Positions 38,917 through 49,041 of a DNA stretch of 64,000 bases are shown piece after piece. Within the stretch, counting starts at the first letter, position 1. Each line of letters starts with the position of its first letter. Source of the DNA: Hyphomicrobium sp. CS1BSMeth3 (GTDB taxonomy: Bacteria > Pseudomonadota > Alphaproteobacteria > Rhizobiales > Hyphomicrobiaceae); NCBI RefSeq assembly GCF_900117415.1, contig NZ_FPEI01000006.1:2585001-2649000 (forward strand). The letters run 5' to 3'. A program made the translations under genes and the position numbers. The notes beneath the pieces are model-generated. The model did no database searches, was not told the DNA's origin, and saw only the letters and a list, made by a program, of their open reading frames with translations.

Positions 38917-40173
38917 ATGCGCCGCACCGCCCGCCTCAGAGCTTGCGCCTTTTCCGCGCTCGCCGCCCTTACGGCGACGATCGCCCTCAGTGCCGGCGCG
39001 GAGGCAACCCCTCCCCCTCCGAGCCCGAGCAAGATGAACTGCCAGAACACCGGCAGCTTCGAGAGCTGGCTTCGCAACTTCCGTCAGGAGGCCGCCGCGG
39101 CCGGCGTCACGCGGGCGACGCTCTCCGCCGTGCTCGACGACATGACGCTCGACCAGGGCATCATCGCGCGCGACCGGCGCCAGACGTTCTTCGGGCAAAG
39201 CTTCGTCGATTTCCGCGGTAAGCTCGTCTCGCGCAATCGCATCCAGAACGGCCTGCGGCAGATGGAGCGCCACCGCGCGACCTTCGCACGCGCCGAGAAG
39301 GAATATGGCGTGCCGGCCCCGGTCATCACCGGTTTCTGGGCACTGGAGAGCGATTTCGGCGCCGGCATGGGCAAGCTCTCCGTCCTGCGCTCGCTGGCGA
39401 CGCTCGCCTATGACTGCCGCCGCGGCGAGATGTTCACGCGCGAGTTCATCGCCGCCCTCAAGATCATCGACCGCGGCGACCTGAAGCCTTCCGACATGAT
39501 CGGCTCATGGGCCGGCGAGCTCGGCCAGACGCAGTTCCTGCCGACGCACTATCTCGCACACGCCGTCGACTACGATGGCGATGGTCGCCGCGATCTCTTT
39601 TCGAGCCCCGCCGATGTGATCGGCTCGACGGCCGCCTACCTCAAGCATCTCGGCTGGCGCGCGGGCGAGCCCTGGCTCGAGGAAGTGCGCGCGCCGCGCA
39701 ACCTGAACTGGGCCGAGGCGGATCTCACTATCCAGCATCCGCGCAGCCAGTGGGCCAAGTGGGGCGTGACGCGCGCCGACGGCAAGCCAATCCAGTCCGA
39801 TGGCCTGCAGGCGTCGCTGCTCGCGCTCATGGGCCGCGACGGGCCGCTCTTCCTCGTCTACCCGAACTTCAAGGTCTATCTCGAGTGGAACCAGTCGCTG
39901 AACTACGCGACGACCGTCGGCTATCTCGCGACACGCTACGCAGGCGCGCCGGAGATGCGCGATATCGGCAAGGACATCCCGTCGCTGAGCCTCGATCAGG
40001 CCAAGGAGCTGCAGACGCTGCTCACCCGGCGCGGCCACGATGTCGGCCGCATTGACGGCATCATCGGCGCTGGCACGCGCGCGGCCGTGAAGAAGGAGCA
40101 GCTCCGCCTCGGCATGGTCGCGGACGCCTATCCGACGGCCGAGCTCATCGAGAGGCTACGCGGCAGGCAATAG
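38917..40173 (+). CDS. MltB-type lytic murein transglycosylase with peptidoglycan-binding domain
   Basis: A 418-residue periplasmic enzyme that cleaves glycan strands, forming 1,6-anhydro ends. The start at ATG 38917 has GAGGAG upstream and begins a signal peptide (RACAFSALAALTATIALSAGAEA). The catalytic glutamate is in FWALESDFGAG. SWAGELGQTQFLPTHY and VDYDGDGRRDL are typical of MltB/SltB1. Residues 350-415 form a PG_binding_1 domain (AKELQTLLTRRGHDVGRIDGIIG). Only two bases separate its stop from that of the next, convergent gene. Confidence 0.94.
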   Translation: MRRTARLRACAFSALAALTATIALSAGAEATPPPPSPSKMNCQNTGSFESWLRNFRQEAAAAGVTRATLSAVLDDMTLDQGIIARDRRQTFFGQSFVDFRGKLVSRNRIQNGLRQMERHRATFARAEKEYGVPAPVITGFWALESDFGAGMGKLSVLRSLATLAYDCRRGEMFTREFIAALKIIDRGDLKPSDMIGSWAGELGQTQFLPTHYLAHAVDYDGDGRRDLFSSPADVIGSTAAYLKHLGWRAGEPWLEEVRAPRNLNWAEADLTIQHPRSQWAKWGVTRADGKPIQSDGLQASLLALMGRDGPLFLVYPNFKVYLEWNQSLNYATTVGYLATRYAGAPEMRDIGKDIPSLSLDQAKELQTLLTRRGHDVGRIDGIIGAGTRAAVKKEQLRLGMVADAYPTAELIERLRGRQ

Positions 40174-40175
40174 CG

Positions 40176-41132
40176 CTAGCTGCCGCCCGGCTCCGCTTCA
40201 GTTCTCGTGAGCTTCCGCACAGCGTGCCATGGCCGCCCATCGATCGCCGCCAGGCCGAGGCCGATCATGGCCATGCCCACGATGTGCCTGAGCTCGAGCG
40301 TTTCGCCGAGAAACATCGTGCCGAGGAGGATGGCGCTGACGGGTATCAGCAGCGTCACGAGCGAGGCATTGCTCGCGCCGGCTGTCGCGAGCAACCGGAA
40401 GAAGAGAACATAGGCGAATGCCGTGGAAAGTGTGGCGATGCCGATCAGAGCCGCAATGGCATTCATGCCCGGCAGGGGAAGCGACCAGGGCCGGTCGATC
40501 ACCAGCATCATGGGAAAGAGCAGAAGGCTCGACGCGACGAGCTGGCCGGCCGCCGTGGCCATGGGGGCAACGCCCATCGCACGAAATCGTCGCCCGAAAA
40601 TGCCGGCAAAGGCATAGCTGACGGCGGCGCCGAGACAGGCGAGTTGAGACATCACGCCGGCGCCGAGCGCGTGCACGGCATCGCTGCCGATCATGATCGC
40701 CACGCCAGCGAGGCCCGCGAGCACGCCGAAGAACCGCCCACCCGACAGCTTCTCGTCAGGCGTCATCATGTGCGCGAGGACGACCGTGAAGAGCGGCGTC
40801 GAGGCATTCAGGATGGACGCGACACCCGAGGCAATGTGCTGCTGCCCCCAGACAATGAGCAGGAAGGGAATGGCGTTGTTGAGAAGCCCCATGCCGAAGA
40901 AGGCGATCCACACGCGCCGTTCGGCGGGCATTCTGATGCCGGCAACCTTCAGGACAGCAAGCAGGACCAGCGCGGCCAAAGAAACGCGGGCAACAACGAC
41001 CGTGAATACAGGCAGCTCCTTGACGGCAATCGCATTGAAGAAGAACGCACCACCCCAGACGGCCGCCAGCGCAGTGAGCGTCATCCATTCGAGCGCCGTC
41101 ATCGACCGGTTGATGGGCGGGCTTGGTGACAT
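40176..41132 (-). CDS. EamA/DMT-family transporter
   Basis: A 318-residue inner-membrane carrier with two EamA repeats and about ten hydrophobic segments (for example TALAAVWGGAFFFNAIAVKE, GMGLLNNAIPFLLIVWGQQ, SLVTLLIPVSAILLGTMFLGE). Substrate unknown; family members export amino acids or metabolites. ATG 41132 has GGAGAG upstream, unlike the codon at 41144. Confidence 0.92.
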   Translation of the reverse strand: MSPSPPINRSMTALEWMTLTALAAVWGGAFFFNAIAVKELPVFTVVVARVSLAALVLLAVLKVAGIRMPAERRVWIAFFGMGLLNNAIPFLLIVWGQQHIASGVASILNASTPLFTVVLAHMMTPDEKLSGGRFFGVLAGLAGVAIMIGSDAVHALGAGVMSQLACLGAAVSYAFAGIFGRRFRAMGVAPMATAAGQLVASSLLLFPMMLVIDRPWSLPLPGMNAIAALIGIATLSTAFAYVLFFRLLATAGASNASLVTLLIPVSAILLGTMFLGETLELRHIVGMAMIGLGLAAIDGRPWHAVRKLTRTEAEPGGS

Positions 41133-41242
41133 GCAGCTCTCCATGGGCAGGTGACGGAGGTCGCCTGAGGCGCGCGGACAGTGGCTTCAGGCCGAAGCCG
41201 GCGCGATCCGAATCTTGCTGTCGTATTGGCGTGGACGCCGCA

Positions 41243-41935
41243 CTATGGCCGCGGCACCGCGATGAATGCCATGCGTGCAGGATTGTGCCCGAAGTTCTGG
41301 GCACGACGGCGCGCGTCATAGCCGGCGGCGGACAGGATCGCGAGCATGTCCGCTTCGCTGTAGTGCGCGAGGCCGAGCGCAGTGCGCGCCTTGCGGTAGT
41401 CCGAGAAGAATATGCGCACGAGCCCAAAGCAGCTCGCGATCAGGAAGCCGTTCTGCGCGCTGAGCTTCAGCAGTGCGGCAACATCGGTGAGCAGCCCGAC
41501 GTTCGGCGGGATCACATCGGCGATCAATAGCTGGCCGCCCGACTTCAGCAGCCTCCGCCACGTCGCGAGCAGGCCGTCCAGGTCCGCGCGGCTCAGGTAC
41601 TGCAGGACCGAGTTCACAAAGATGAGGTCGAGGCTCGCCTCGGGAATCTCGCCGAGCTGCTCGGGCGCCATCACCACGACATTGCCGAGCAGGCCGAATT
41701 TCTGCGCGAGCCGCGCGCGCACGAGCTCTGCGCCATCACAGAGGTGCAGAACCTGGCATCGCTTGGCAACGAGGCCCGCCGATAGCGCCTCGCCACAGCC
41801 GAAATCGAGCACCGATGGCTGGCCTTGCGGCAGAGCGTCCACGAGCTGGCGGGCGATCAACTCATAGTGCACCGCCTTATGGCGTGCATTGACGTAGATT
41901 GGCGTGTCCTGGTTCCAGTATTCGCGCCAACTCAT
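41243..41935 (-). CDS. class I SAM-dependent methyltransferase
   Basis: A 230-residue cytoplasmic protein. The SAM-binding motif I is SVLDFGCGEALSAG, and LDLIFVNSVLQYLS with LLKSGGQLLIADV complete the Rossmann core. It starts MSWREYWNQDTPIYVN. It is divergent from the glutamate dehydrogenase gene and shows no operon partner. The substrate cannot be inferred; the look of the N-terminus would fit a small-molecule or lipid methylase. Confidence 0.85.
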   Translation of the reverse strand: MSWREYWNQDTPIYVNARHKAVHYELIARQLVDALPQGQPSVLDFGCGEALSAGLVAKRCQVLHLCDGAELVRARLAQKFGLLGNVVVMAPEQLGEIPEASLDLIFVNSVLQYLSRADLDGLLATWRRLLKSGGQLLIADVIPPNVGLLTDVAALLKLSAQNGFLIASCFGLVRIFFSDYRKARTALGLAHYSEADMLAILSAAGYDARRRAQNFGHNPARMAFIAVPRP

Positions 41936-42115
41936 GAGCGTCCCACCCGTGTGCCATTCTCTCGGCGCCCGTCGGTGAACGCCCCGCCTCAGTCATACTC
42001 GAAGCGCGATTCCTGGGCATTATGCATTATGAGGAGGCGAGGCCGGTTGCGCAGCGCTGCCGCGGGCCTCTACTGGACGACTGGAAGACGCATATGCATC
42101 GGAAAGGACCAGCCC

Positions 42116-45100
42116 ATGGCGAACCGCGCACAGGCTGAGGCTCCCCACGCCAACACCGGCCCGCTCAGGATCCTGCTGGAGACCTTGAAGGCGAGCGGCC
42201 CCGATCCGCAAGGTCGTCTCGTCCTCGCTCACGCCCTGCTCAGCTCCGTCGACGAAGCCGTGCTTGCAACTCGTCCGACTGCAGAGCTCACGACGCTCGT
42301 CGATCACGCCATGGCGTTCCTTCAGGAAAAGCCCGTGGGCGCACCAAAGGTCGCCGTTCGATCGCTTGGCGGCGACCGCGCGGTGATCGAGATCCTCAAC
42401 CAGGATATGCCCTTCCTCGTCGACAGCATCGCCGCTGAGCTGCACACGCGCGGCCTTGCCATCGATCTCGTGTTGCATCCGCTGATCAAATGCGAGCGCA
42501 CGCCCGACGGCCGGCTCGTACGCATTCTCGGCAGCGGCGACAAGAGCTGGAACGACACCCGCCAGGAGAGCTACATCGCGACCTACGTCAGCGGGCTCGC
42601 CGCTGGCGAAGACGATGCCATCGTCGCGACGCTCAAGGACATTCTGAAGGAAGTGCGCACGGCCGTCGGCGACTGGCAGGCCATGCTGGCGCGCCTCGGC
42701 AAGGCCATTGCCGGCCTCGAAGCGGCGCCGGCAAGCGTCCCGGCTGCGATGCGGCAGGAGGCGATCGCGTTCCTGAAATGGCTCGAAGCCGGCAACATCA
42801 CGCTGCTGGGGATGCGCGAGTACCGCCTCGACGGCGACATGCAGACGGGCACGCTTGCGGCCACCGAGGAAGTCGGCCTCGGCCTTCTCCAGGATCCCAA
42901 GGTGCTGGTGCTGCGGCGCGGCAGCGAGTTCGTCGCGCTCACGCCGGAGATCCGCGACTTCTACCTCCAGCCTGATCCGCTCATCATCACCAAGGCCAAT
43001 GTCAGGAGCCGCGTCCACCGCCGCGCCTACATGGACTACATCGGCGTCAAGACCTACCGCACCGACGGCTCGCTCGCGGGCGAGCTGCGCATCGTCGGCC
43101 TCTTCACCTCGCAGGCCTATGTGAAGTCGCCGCGCGAGATCCCGATCCTGCGCCAGAAGGTCGAGACCGTCATCGCGCGATCGAGCTTCCCGCCCGAGAG
43201 CCACGATGGCAAAGCGCTGCTCAATGTGCTGGAGAGCTTTCCGCGCGACGAGCTCTTCCAGATCGGCATCGATGATCTGGCGACTTGGACGGCGGGCATT
43301 CTCGACCTGGAGCTGAGGCCGCGCGTGCGCGTCTTCGCGCGCACGGATCGCTTCGACCGCTTTGTCTCGGCGCTCGTTTTCGTGCCGCGGGACCGCTTCT
43401 CGACCCGAGTCCGCGAAGAGATCGGCAACTATCTCGCAGCGATCTTCCACGGCCACGTCTCGGCATTCACGCCCTACTTCACCGAAGGCCAGCTCACGCG
43501 CGTGCACTTCATTATCGGCCGCCGCGAGGGCACGACGCCGAAGGTGGCAGCCGAAGTGCTGGAGCAGGGCGTCGCGACCATCGTGAAGACCTGGCAGGAC
43601 CGCCTCGTCGAAGCCCTCCACAAGGCCGGCCCCAAGACGGCGGCACTTGCCGGCAAGTATCGCGAGGCTTTCTCGGCGGGCTACGCGGAGTTCTTCCCGA
43701 CGGCGCGCGCGATCGAGGACATCCGGCGCATCGAGCGGCTCGGGCCAGAGCGACCGCTGGCCATCGACTTCTATCTGGAGAAGGCGAGCGGCACCGAGCG
43801 GCTGCGCGCCGCCGTCTATCGCTTCGACGAGCCGATCCGGCTGTCCGAGCGCGTACCCGTGCTCGAGAATCTCGGCTTTTCCGTCATCGATGAGCGCACG
43901 TACGAGGTCGCGCCGCGCTTCGGCGACATGATCCGCAAGGTCGTGCTGCACGATATGGTACTGGAGGCCATCGACGGCTCGACCATCGACATCAGGCGCC
44001 ATGACGTGCGGCTGGAGGATGTCTTCCGCGCCGTTCTCGGCGGCGCGACGAGCAGCGACACGTTCAACCGGCTGATCATCGCGGCCGGCGCCGACTGGCG
44101 CGAAGCCGCACTCATGCGCTCCTACGCCGCCTACATGCGCCAGCTCGGCCTTCCGTTCGGCCCGGCCTACATCGCCGCGACCCTGATCCGCCACGCCGGT
44201 ATCGCGCGCGATCTCGTCGAGCTCTTCCATCACCGCTTCAATCCCGATCATGGCGGCTCGCCCGACGAACGCATCAAGAGCGAGGCGCCGATCCGCGAGC
44301 GCATTGCCGGTGCACTCTCGACCGTCGAAAGTCTCGACGAGGACCGCATCATCAATCATCTGCTGTCGCTCATCGACGCGACCGTGCGAACCAACTTCCA
44401 TCAGAAGGACACGAAGGGTCAGCCGCCCGAGATCATCGCCGTCAAGCTGGCCGGCCACGAAATCGAGTTCATGCCGCGCCCGCGCACGTACCGCGAGATC
44501 TGGGTCGCGAGCCCGCGGGTCGAAGGCGTGCACCTGAGGTTCGCGCCGATCGCGCGCGGCGGCATTCGCTGGTCGGATCGCGCGCAGGATTTCCGCACGG
44601 AAGTGCTCGGCCTCGTCAAGGCGCAGCAGGTCAAGAATGCCGTGATCGTGCCGGCCGGCTCCAAGGGCGGCTTCATTCCGAAGCTGCTGCCGCGCGGCGG
44701 CTCGCGCGAAGCCATCCAGGCCGAAGGCACCGCCGCCTATCGCATTTTCATCTCGGCCATGCTCGATCTCACGGACAACCTCATCGATGGCAAGATCGTC
44801 CCACCCGAGCGCGTCGTGCGCTACGACGGCGATGATCCTTATCTCGTCGTTGCCGCCGACAAGGGCACAGCGACCTTCTCCGACCTCGCCAACGAGATCT
44901 CGACGAGCCGCGATTTCTGGCTTGGCGATGCCTTTGCCTCGGGCGGCTCGGCCGGCTACGACCACAAGAAGATGGGCATCACGGCGCGCGGCGCCTGGGA
45001 GTGCGTGAAGCGCCACTTCCGCGAGATGGATACCGACATCCAGACGCAGCCCTTCACCGTGATCGGCGTCGGCGACATGTCGGGCGACGTGTTCGGCAAT

Positions 45101-46942
45101 GGGATGCTGCTCTCACCGGCCATCTGCCTCCGTGCCGCTTTCGACCATCGCGACATCTTCCTCGATCCCGATCCCGATGCGGCGGCGAGCCTCGCGGAAC
45201 GCGCGCGCCTTTTCGCTCTGCCGCGCTCGAGCTGGCAGGACTACAACAAGTCGCTCATCTCAAAAGGCGGCGGGGTTTTCCCGCGCTCGTCCAAGTCCGT
45301 GCCCCTCTCGCCGGAAGTACGGGCCATGCTCGGCATCAATGCCGAGCACTTGACGCCCGCCGATCTCATCAACGCGATCCTGAAGGCCGAGACGGATCTC
45401 CTTTGGTTCGGCGGTATCGGAACCTACATCCGTGCTTCCACAGAAACCGACGCCGATGCCGGCGATCGCGCCAATGATGCGATCCGCGTCACTGCCCCTC
45501 AGATCCGCGCCAAGGTCATCGGCGAGGGTGCGAACCTCGGCGTGACGCAGCGCGCGCGCATGGAGCTTTCGGCGCGCGGCGTGCGCCTCAACACCGACTT
45601 CATCGACAATTCGGCCGGCGTGAACTCCTCCGACCAGGAGGTGAACATCAAGATCGCGGTCGTGCCGGTCGTGAAATCGGGGCGCCTCGACATCGCGGCA
45701 CGCAACACGCTCCTCGCCAGCATGACCGACGAGGTCGCCGAAGCCGTCCTGCGCAACAACTACCAGCAGTCTCTCGCGCTAAGCCTCGCCGAGCGGAATG
45801 CGGCTGCCGACCTCAGTGCGCACGCACGCCTCATCGAGGCCCTCGAGCACCGCGGCATCCTGGAGCGCGAGATCGAGTTCCTGCCCTCGCTACCGGAAAT
45901 CAGCGTGCGCCAGTCCTCGGGTCGCGGCCTCACGCGTCCGGAGCTCGCCGTGCTGCTGAGCTATGCCAAGATCGCGCTCCGCAGTGACCTGCTCGCGAGC
46001 GCCGTGCCGGACGCGCCGGCCCTCGAGCCGCGCCTCATCGAGTATTTCCCGCCAGAGCTCGCCCGCGCCTATCCCGATGACCTCAGGCGCCATCAGCTCC
46101 GCCGCGAGATCATCGCGACGACCGTGACGAATGCCGTCGTCAACCGGCTCGGCGCGGCCGCTCCCCAGCGCATGGCTGACGAGACCGCGCGCCCTGTTGC
46201 CGAGATCGCCTATGCCTTCACGGTCGCGCGGGCCGTGCTCGGGCTCAATGCCATCTGGCCGCGCATCGATGCCCTCGACAATCGTATCGGCGGCACGCTG
46301 CAGCTCGATCTCTACGCCCGCACGCAAGAAGCGCTCGCCCATACGACGCGCTGGTTCCTGCGCGATGGCCAGTCCGCGAGCGACCTCGAAGGCACGATGG
46401 CCACCCACACGCAAGGCGCGGCCGAGCTGACGGCACTGATCGCGCGCGGTCTCGGCGAGGAAGTCGAAGCCCAGCTCCGCACGGCAGAGCAAACCTTCGT
46501 CGAGAACCAGGTTCCGGTCGATCTGGCAGCCGACCTCGCCCGTCTGGCGCTGCTCGTGGATGCGCCGGCCATCACGGAGGCGGCCTCACGCGCGAGCGTC
46601 CCCTACGCGAATGCCGCGCGCGTGGTGCTCGGCCTGAACAAGCGCTTCCATCTGCGCAACCTGATCGACACCGGTCGCCGCATCCGCGCCTCGGACGCCT
46701 ACGACATGATGGCGGTCGCGGGCGCCGAGCAGGCCCTGCTGGAAGCCCGCCGACGGATCGCGCTCGGCATTCTCGCCACCCCCGGCGAGGATGCGCTCGC
46801 CCGCTGGGCGAAGCAGCATGGCGAAGAGATCGCCCGGGTCGCCGCCGCGCTCGACGATCTGAGCTCGAGCGGGCCGCTGACGCCGGCGCGACTGATGGTC
46901 GCCGCCACGCGCCTTGGCGATCTCTCGCGCACGACCGCCTGA
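42116..46942 (+). CDS. NAD-dependent glutamate dehydrogenase, large (~180 kDa) type
   Basis: A 1608-residue cytoplasmic enzyme converting glutamate to 2-oxoglutarate and ammonium with NAD+. This L_180 class is typical of alphaproteobacteria. The long N-terminal regulatory half carries ACT-like segments (RVFARTDRFDRFVSALVFVPRDRFSTRVR). The catalytic core contains RGGIRWSDRAQDFRTEVLGLVKAQQVKNAVIVP, GSKGGFIPK and GVGDMSGDVFGNGM. ATG 42116 follows GGAAAGGA; an in-frame codon at 41825 would overlap the divergent gene. About 90 bases separate it from the MFS gene. Confidence 0.96.
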   Translation: MANRAQAEAPHANTGPLRILLETLKASGPDPQGRLVLAHALLSSVDEAVLATRPTAELTTLVDHAMAFLQEKPVGAPKVAVRSLGGDRAVIEILNQDMPFLVDSIAAELHTRGLAIDLVLHPLIKCERTPDGRLVRILGSGDKSWNDTRQESYIATYVSGLAAGEDDAIVATLKDILKEVRTAVGDWQAMLARLGKAIAGLEAAPASVPAAMRQEAIAFLKWLEAGNITLLGMREYRLDGDMQTGTLAATEEVGLGLLQDPKVLVLRRGSEFVALTPEIRDFYLQPDPLIITKANVRSRVHRRAYMDYIGVKTYRTDGSLAGELRIVGLFTSQAYVKSPREIPILRQKVETVIARSSFPPESHDGKALLNVLESFPRDELFQIGIDDLATWTAGILDLELRPRVRVFARTDRFDRFVSALVFVPRDRFSTRVREEIGNYLAAIFHGHVSAFTPYFTEGQLTRVHFIIGRREGTTPKVAAEVLEQGVATIVKTWQDRLVEALHKAGPKTAALAGKYREAFSAGYAEFFPTARAIEDIRRIERLGPERPLAIDFYLEKASGTERLRAAVYRFDEPIRLSERVPVLENLGFSVIDERTYEVAPRFGDMIRKVVLHDMVLEAIDGSTIDIRRHDVRLEDVFRAVLGGATSSDTFNRLIIAAGADWREAALMRSYAAYMRQLGLPFGPAYIAATLIRHAGIARDLVELFHHRFNPDHGGSPDERIKSEAPIRERIAGALSTVESLDEDRIINHLLSLIDATVRTNFHQKDTKGQPPEIIAVKLAGHEIEFMPRPRTYREIWVASPRVEGVHLRFAPIARGGIRWSDRAQDFRTEVLGLVKAQQVKNAVIVPAGSKGGFIPKLLPRGGSREAIQAEGTAAYRIFISAMLDLTDNLIDGKIVPPERVVRYDGDDPYLVVAADKGTATFSDLANEISTSRDFWLGDAFASGGSAGYDHKKMGITARGAWECVKRHFREMDTDIQTQPFTVIGVGDMSGDVFGNGMLLSPAICLRAAFDHRDIFLDPDPDAAASLAERARLFALPRSSWQDYNKSLISKGGGVFPRSSKSVPLSPEVRAMLGINAEHLTPADLINAILKAETDLLWFGGIGTYIRASTETDADAGDRANDAIRVTAPQIRAKVIGEGANLGVTQRARMELSARGVRLNTDFIDNSAGVNSSDQEVNIKIAVVPVVKSGRLDIAARNTLLASMTDEVAEAVLRNNYQQSLALSLAERNAAADLSAHARLIEALEHRGILEREIEFLPSLPEISVRQSSGRGLTRPELAVLLSYAKIALRSDLLASAVPDAPALEPRLIEYFPPELARAYPDDLRRHQLRREIIATTVTNAVVNRLGAAAPQRMADETARPVAEIAYAFTVARAVLGLNAIWPRIDALDNRIGGTLQLDLYARTQEALAHTTRWFLRDGQSASDLEGTMATHTQGAAELTALIARGLGEEVEAQLRTAEQTFVENQVPVDLAADLARLALLVDAPAITEAASRASVPYANAARVVLGLNKRFHLRNLIDTGRRIRASDAYDMMAVAGAEQALLEARRRIALGILATPGEDALARWAKQHGEEIARVAAALDDLSSSGPLTPARLMVAATRLGDLSRTTA

Positions 46943-47032
46943 CCTCGGGGCTTGAGCCCGGAGCCCCCCGCGGGCATCTTGTCCTGCTAGGTGCCATGCC
47001 GAGGGGGCGGCGCCTCAACGGGGAACCCTGGC

Positions 47033-48427
47033 ATGTCCACTGATGTTGCGGCGACCGGGAGCACGGCGCCGCCTGCGGCACTCGCCGGCTGGGCCATGTT
47101 CGACTGGGCCGGCCAGCCCTTCTACACACTCGTGCAGACCTTCCTGTTCGCGCCCTATTTCGCGAACGTCGTCGTCGCCGATCCGAGCCAGGGACAGGCC
47201 GCATGGGGTTATGCGGCGGCGTTCGCCGGCGCGATCGTCGCCATCGGCAGCCCGATCCTCGGCGCCGTCGCCGACAGCGGCGGTCGGCGCAAACCCTGGA
47301 TCGCGCTCTTCGGCCTTATGCTCGTCGTCGGCCTCTGCCTGCTCTGGTTCGCGACGCCGAAGCTGCAGGGCCCGATGTTCTTCCTCGTGCTCGCGGGCTA
47401 TGCGCTCGCATTCGCCGGTGCCGAGTTCGCCGCCGTCTTCAACAACGCGATCATGCCGACGCTCGTGCGCAAGGATCAGCTCGGACGGCTCTCCGGCATT
47501 GCCTGGGGGCTCGGATACGCGGGCGGTCTCGTGAGCCTCGCGCTCGTCGCCGGCTTCATCGTCACGGATCCATCGAGCGGCAAGACCATGCTCGGCATGG
47601 ACCCGATCCTGAGCCTCGATCAGGCGAGCCGCGAGGGCGACCGGCTCGTCGGTCCGCTCTGCGCGGCATGGTTCATCCTGTTCGTGATCCCCTTCTTCCT
47701 CTTCGTGCCGGACAATCGGCAGGTGCTGCACGGCGGCTCCGAGAGCCCGATCCGGGATGCGCTGAAATCATTGTGGGCGACGGTCCGCAACCTGCCGAAG
47801 GATGACCGCAATATCCTCTGGATGCTCGTCGCGCGGATGCTTTACGCGGACGGCCTCGCGGCGATCTTCGTTTTCGGCGGCATCTACGGCGCCTCGGTCT
47901 TCGGCTGGCGCACGTTCGACCTCGGCCTCTTCGGCATCATTCTCGCCGGGACGGGCGCAGTCGGCGCCGTGATCGGCGGCCTGCTCGATGACCGCGTCGG
48001 CGCCAAGACGGTCATCGTCGGCTCCATCGTGATCTTGCTGATCGGTTTCTTCGGTATCCTGTCGGTGGACAAGGGGAGCGTACTGTTCGGCCTGCCGATC
48101 GCCGAGAAGCAGCCGGGCTCCGGCGCGTTCTCGTCGCTCGGTGAGCAGGTCTTCCTGGCCTTCGCGATCCTGATCGGCCTTGTCGCGGCCCCTGTTCAGG
48201 CCGCTGGCCGATCGCTGCTCGCGCGCCTCGCGCCACCCGAGCGCATGACGCAGTACTTCGGCCTCTTCGCATTCTCGGGAAAGGCGACCGCCTTCCTGGC
48301 GCCACTCATGATCGCACTCGTGACCACCACCACGGGCAGTCAGCGTTGGGGCATTGCAACGACGGCCCTGTTCCTGATCGGCGGGCTCATCTTCATGCTG
48401 CCGGTCAAGGAGCCGCAGCGCGCATAA
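47033..48427 (+). CDS. UMF1-type (Atg22-like) MFS transporter
   Basis: A 464-residue inner-membrane protein with about twelve hydrophobic segments. WAMFDWAGQPFYTLVQTFLFAPYF at the start is the hallmark of the Unknown Major Facilitator 1 / Atg22-like group. PILGAVADSGGRRKPWIALFG is the MFS loop motif. Relatives of Atg22 export amino acids; the substrate here is unknown. ATG 47033 is the first codon that gives the family N-terminus. A strong terminator follows the stop. Confidence 0.9.
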   Translation: MSTDVAATGSTAPPAALAGWAMFDWAGQPFYTLVQTFLFAPYFANVVVADPSQGQAAWGYAAAFAGAIVAIGSPILGAVADSGGRRKPWIALFGLMLVVGLCLLWFATPKLQGPMFFLVLAGYALAFAGAEFAAVFNNAIMPTLVRKDQLGRLSGIAWGLGYAGGLVSLALVAGFIVTDPSSGKTMLGMDPILSLDQASREGDRLVGPLCAAWFILFVIPFFLFVPDNRQVLHGGSESPIRDALKSLWATVRNLPKDDRNILWMLVARMLYADGLAAIFVFGGIYGASVFGWRTFDLGLFGIILAGTGAVGAVIGGLLDDRVGAKTVIVGSIVILLIGFFGILSVDKGSVLFGLPIAEKQPGSGAFSSLGEQVFLAFAILIGLVAAPVQAAGRSLLARLAPPERMTQYFGLFAFSGKATAFLAPLMIALVTTTTGSQRWGIATTALFLIGGLIFMLPVKEPQRA

Positions 48428-48434
48428 AAGATTG

Positions 48435-48468
48435 GCCCCGATGCAGGGGGGACTGCATCGGGGCTTTT
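48435..48468. terminator. intrinsic terminator between convergent genes
   Basis: An 11-base perfect stem (GCCCCGATGCA / TGCATCGGGGC) with an eight-base loop, followed by TTTT, eight bases after the MFS stop. AAAA lies just before the stem, so it may work from both sides. Confidence 0.85.
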
Positions 48469-48494
48469 CATCAGCAGGGGGGATGCTGCTCGGC

Positions 48495-48779
48495 TTACCA
48501 GCCGTAGCGGCACTGATGAAAGCGCTTCCACCAGTAGCGGCTGCCGGTCTCCATGGCCTTGCGATACAGGCCGTGGCAGCGGTGGACGGAGTAGCCGTTG
48601 TAGCCGTAGCCGCCGTAGACGATCGGGCCGCCGAGAACGATGCCGACACCAACCTTGCCGAAGTGCTTGTGCTTGTGGCCGGCTTCGGCCTGGGGAGAGG
48701 CGAGGCCGCTACCGCCGACGATGGCGAGCGTGAGGGCGGCGAGGGCAGCGGTCTTGGTGAGGGCAGACTTGATCGACAT
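48495..48779 (-). CDS. small secreted Gly/Tyr/His-rich protein of unknown function
   Basis: A 94-residue protein. The signal peptide (ALTKTAALAALTLAIVGGSGLA) is followed by HKHKHFGK, a Gly/Tyr-rich stretch (GGPIVYGGYGYNGY) and a C-terminus with two cysteines and aromatics (HRCHGLYRKAMETGSRYWWKRFHQCRYGW). Short secreted proteins of this kind are common in Rhizobiales. Histidines and paired cysteines would fit metal binding or a surface role, but that is inference. ATG 48779 is followed directly by the signal peptide; an upstream in-frame codon at 48878 is less plausible. Confidence 0.72.
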   Translation of the reverse strand: MSIKSALTKTAALAALTLAIVGGSGLASPQAEAGHKHKHFGKVGVGIVLGGPIVYGGYGYNGYSVHRCHGLYRKAMETGSRYWWKRFHQCRYGW

Positions 48780-49041
48780 GGGTACTTCTCCTGAGGGCGT
48801 GAAGCGTTGATCCGAGTTTCGCGGCGGTTTTGCTCGCCACTTGCCCATTCCGTCGCGCCATCTCCGAAAGAGGTTCAAAGCCCCCTCGATTTTTTTTCAG
48901 AGGCCCGCAGGCCCTCACTGCCGAGAGCCCCCGGACCGCATCGACCCCACCGGGTTCACGTGTTATGAACCCGTCCCTGCCAGGGCACGCGTTGCACCCG
49001 CACCAATCCAGCCACACCACAACTCACCGCCGGAATAAGCC

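Noticed and set aside
38233-39273. 346-codon version of the secreted protein
   Set aside because: A strong AAAGGAG site and signal peptide fix the start at 38646; the upstream part overlaps the divergent transglycosylase gene.
42020-45016. 998-codon open frame on the minus strand opposite the glutamate dehydrogenase
   Set aside because: Same artefact: low-complexity composition, no domain, entirely inside a certain gene.
48780-49041. Possible riboswitch upstream of homoserine dehydrogenase
   Set aside because: I saw no SAM-II or other recognisable riboswitch core; the T8 run near 48890 has no good stem before it.
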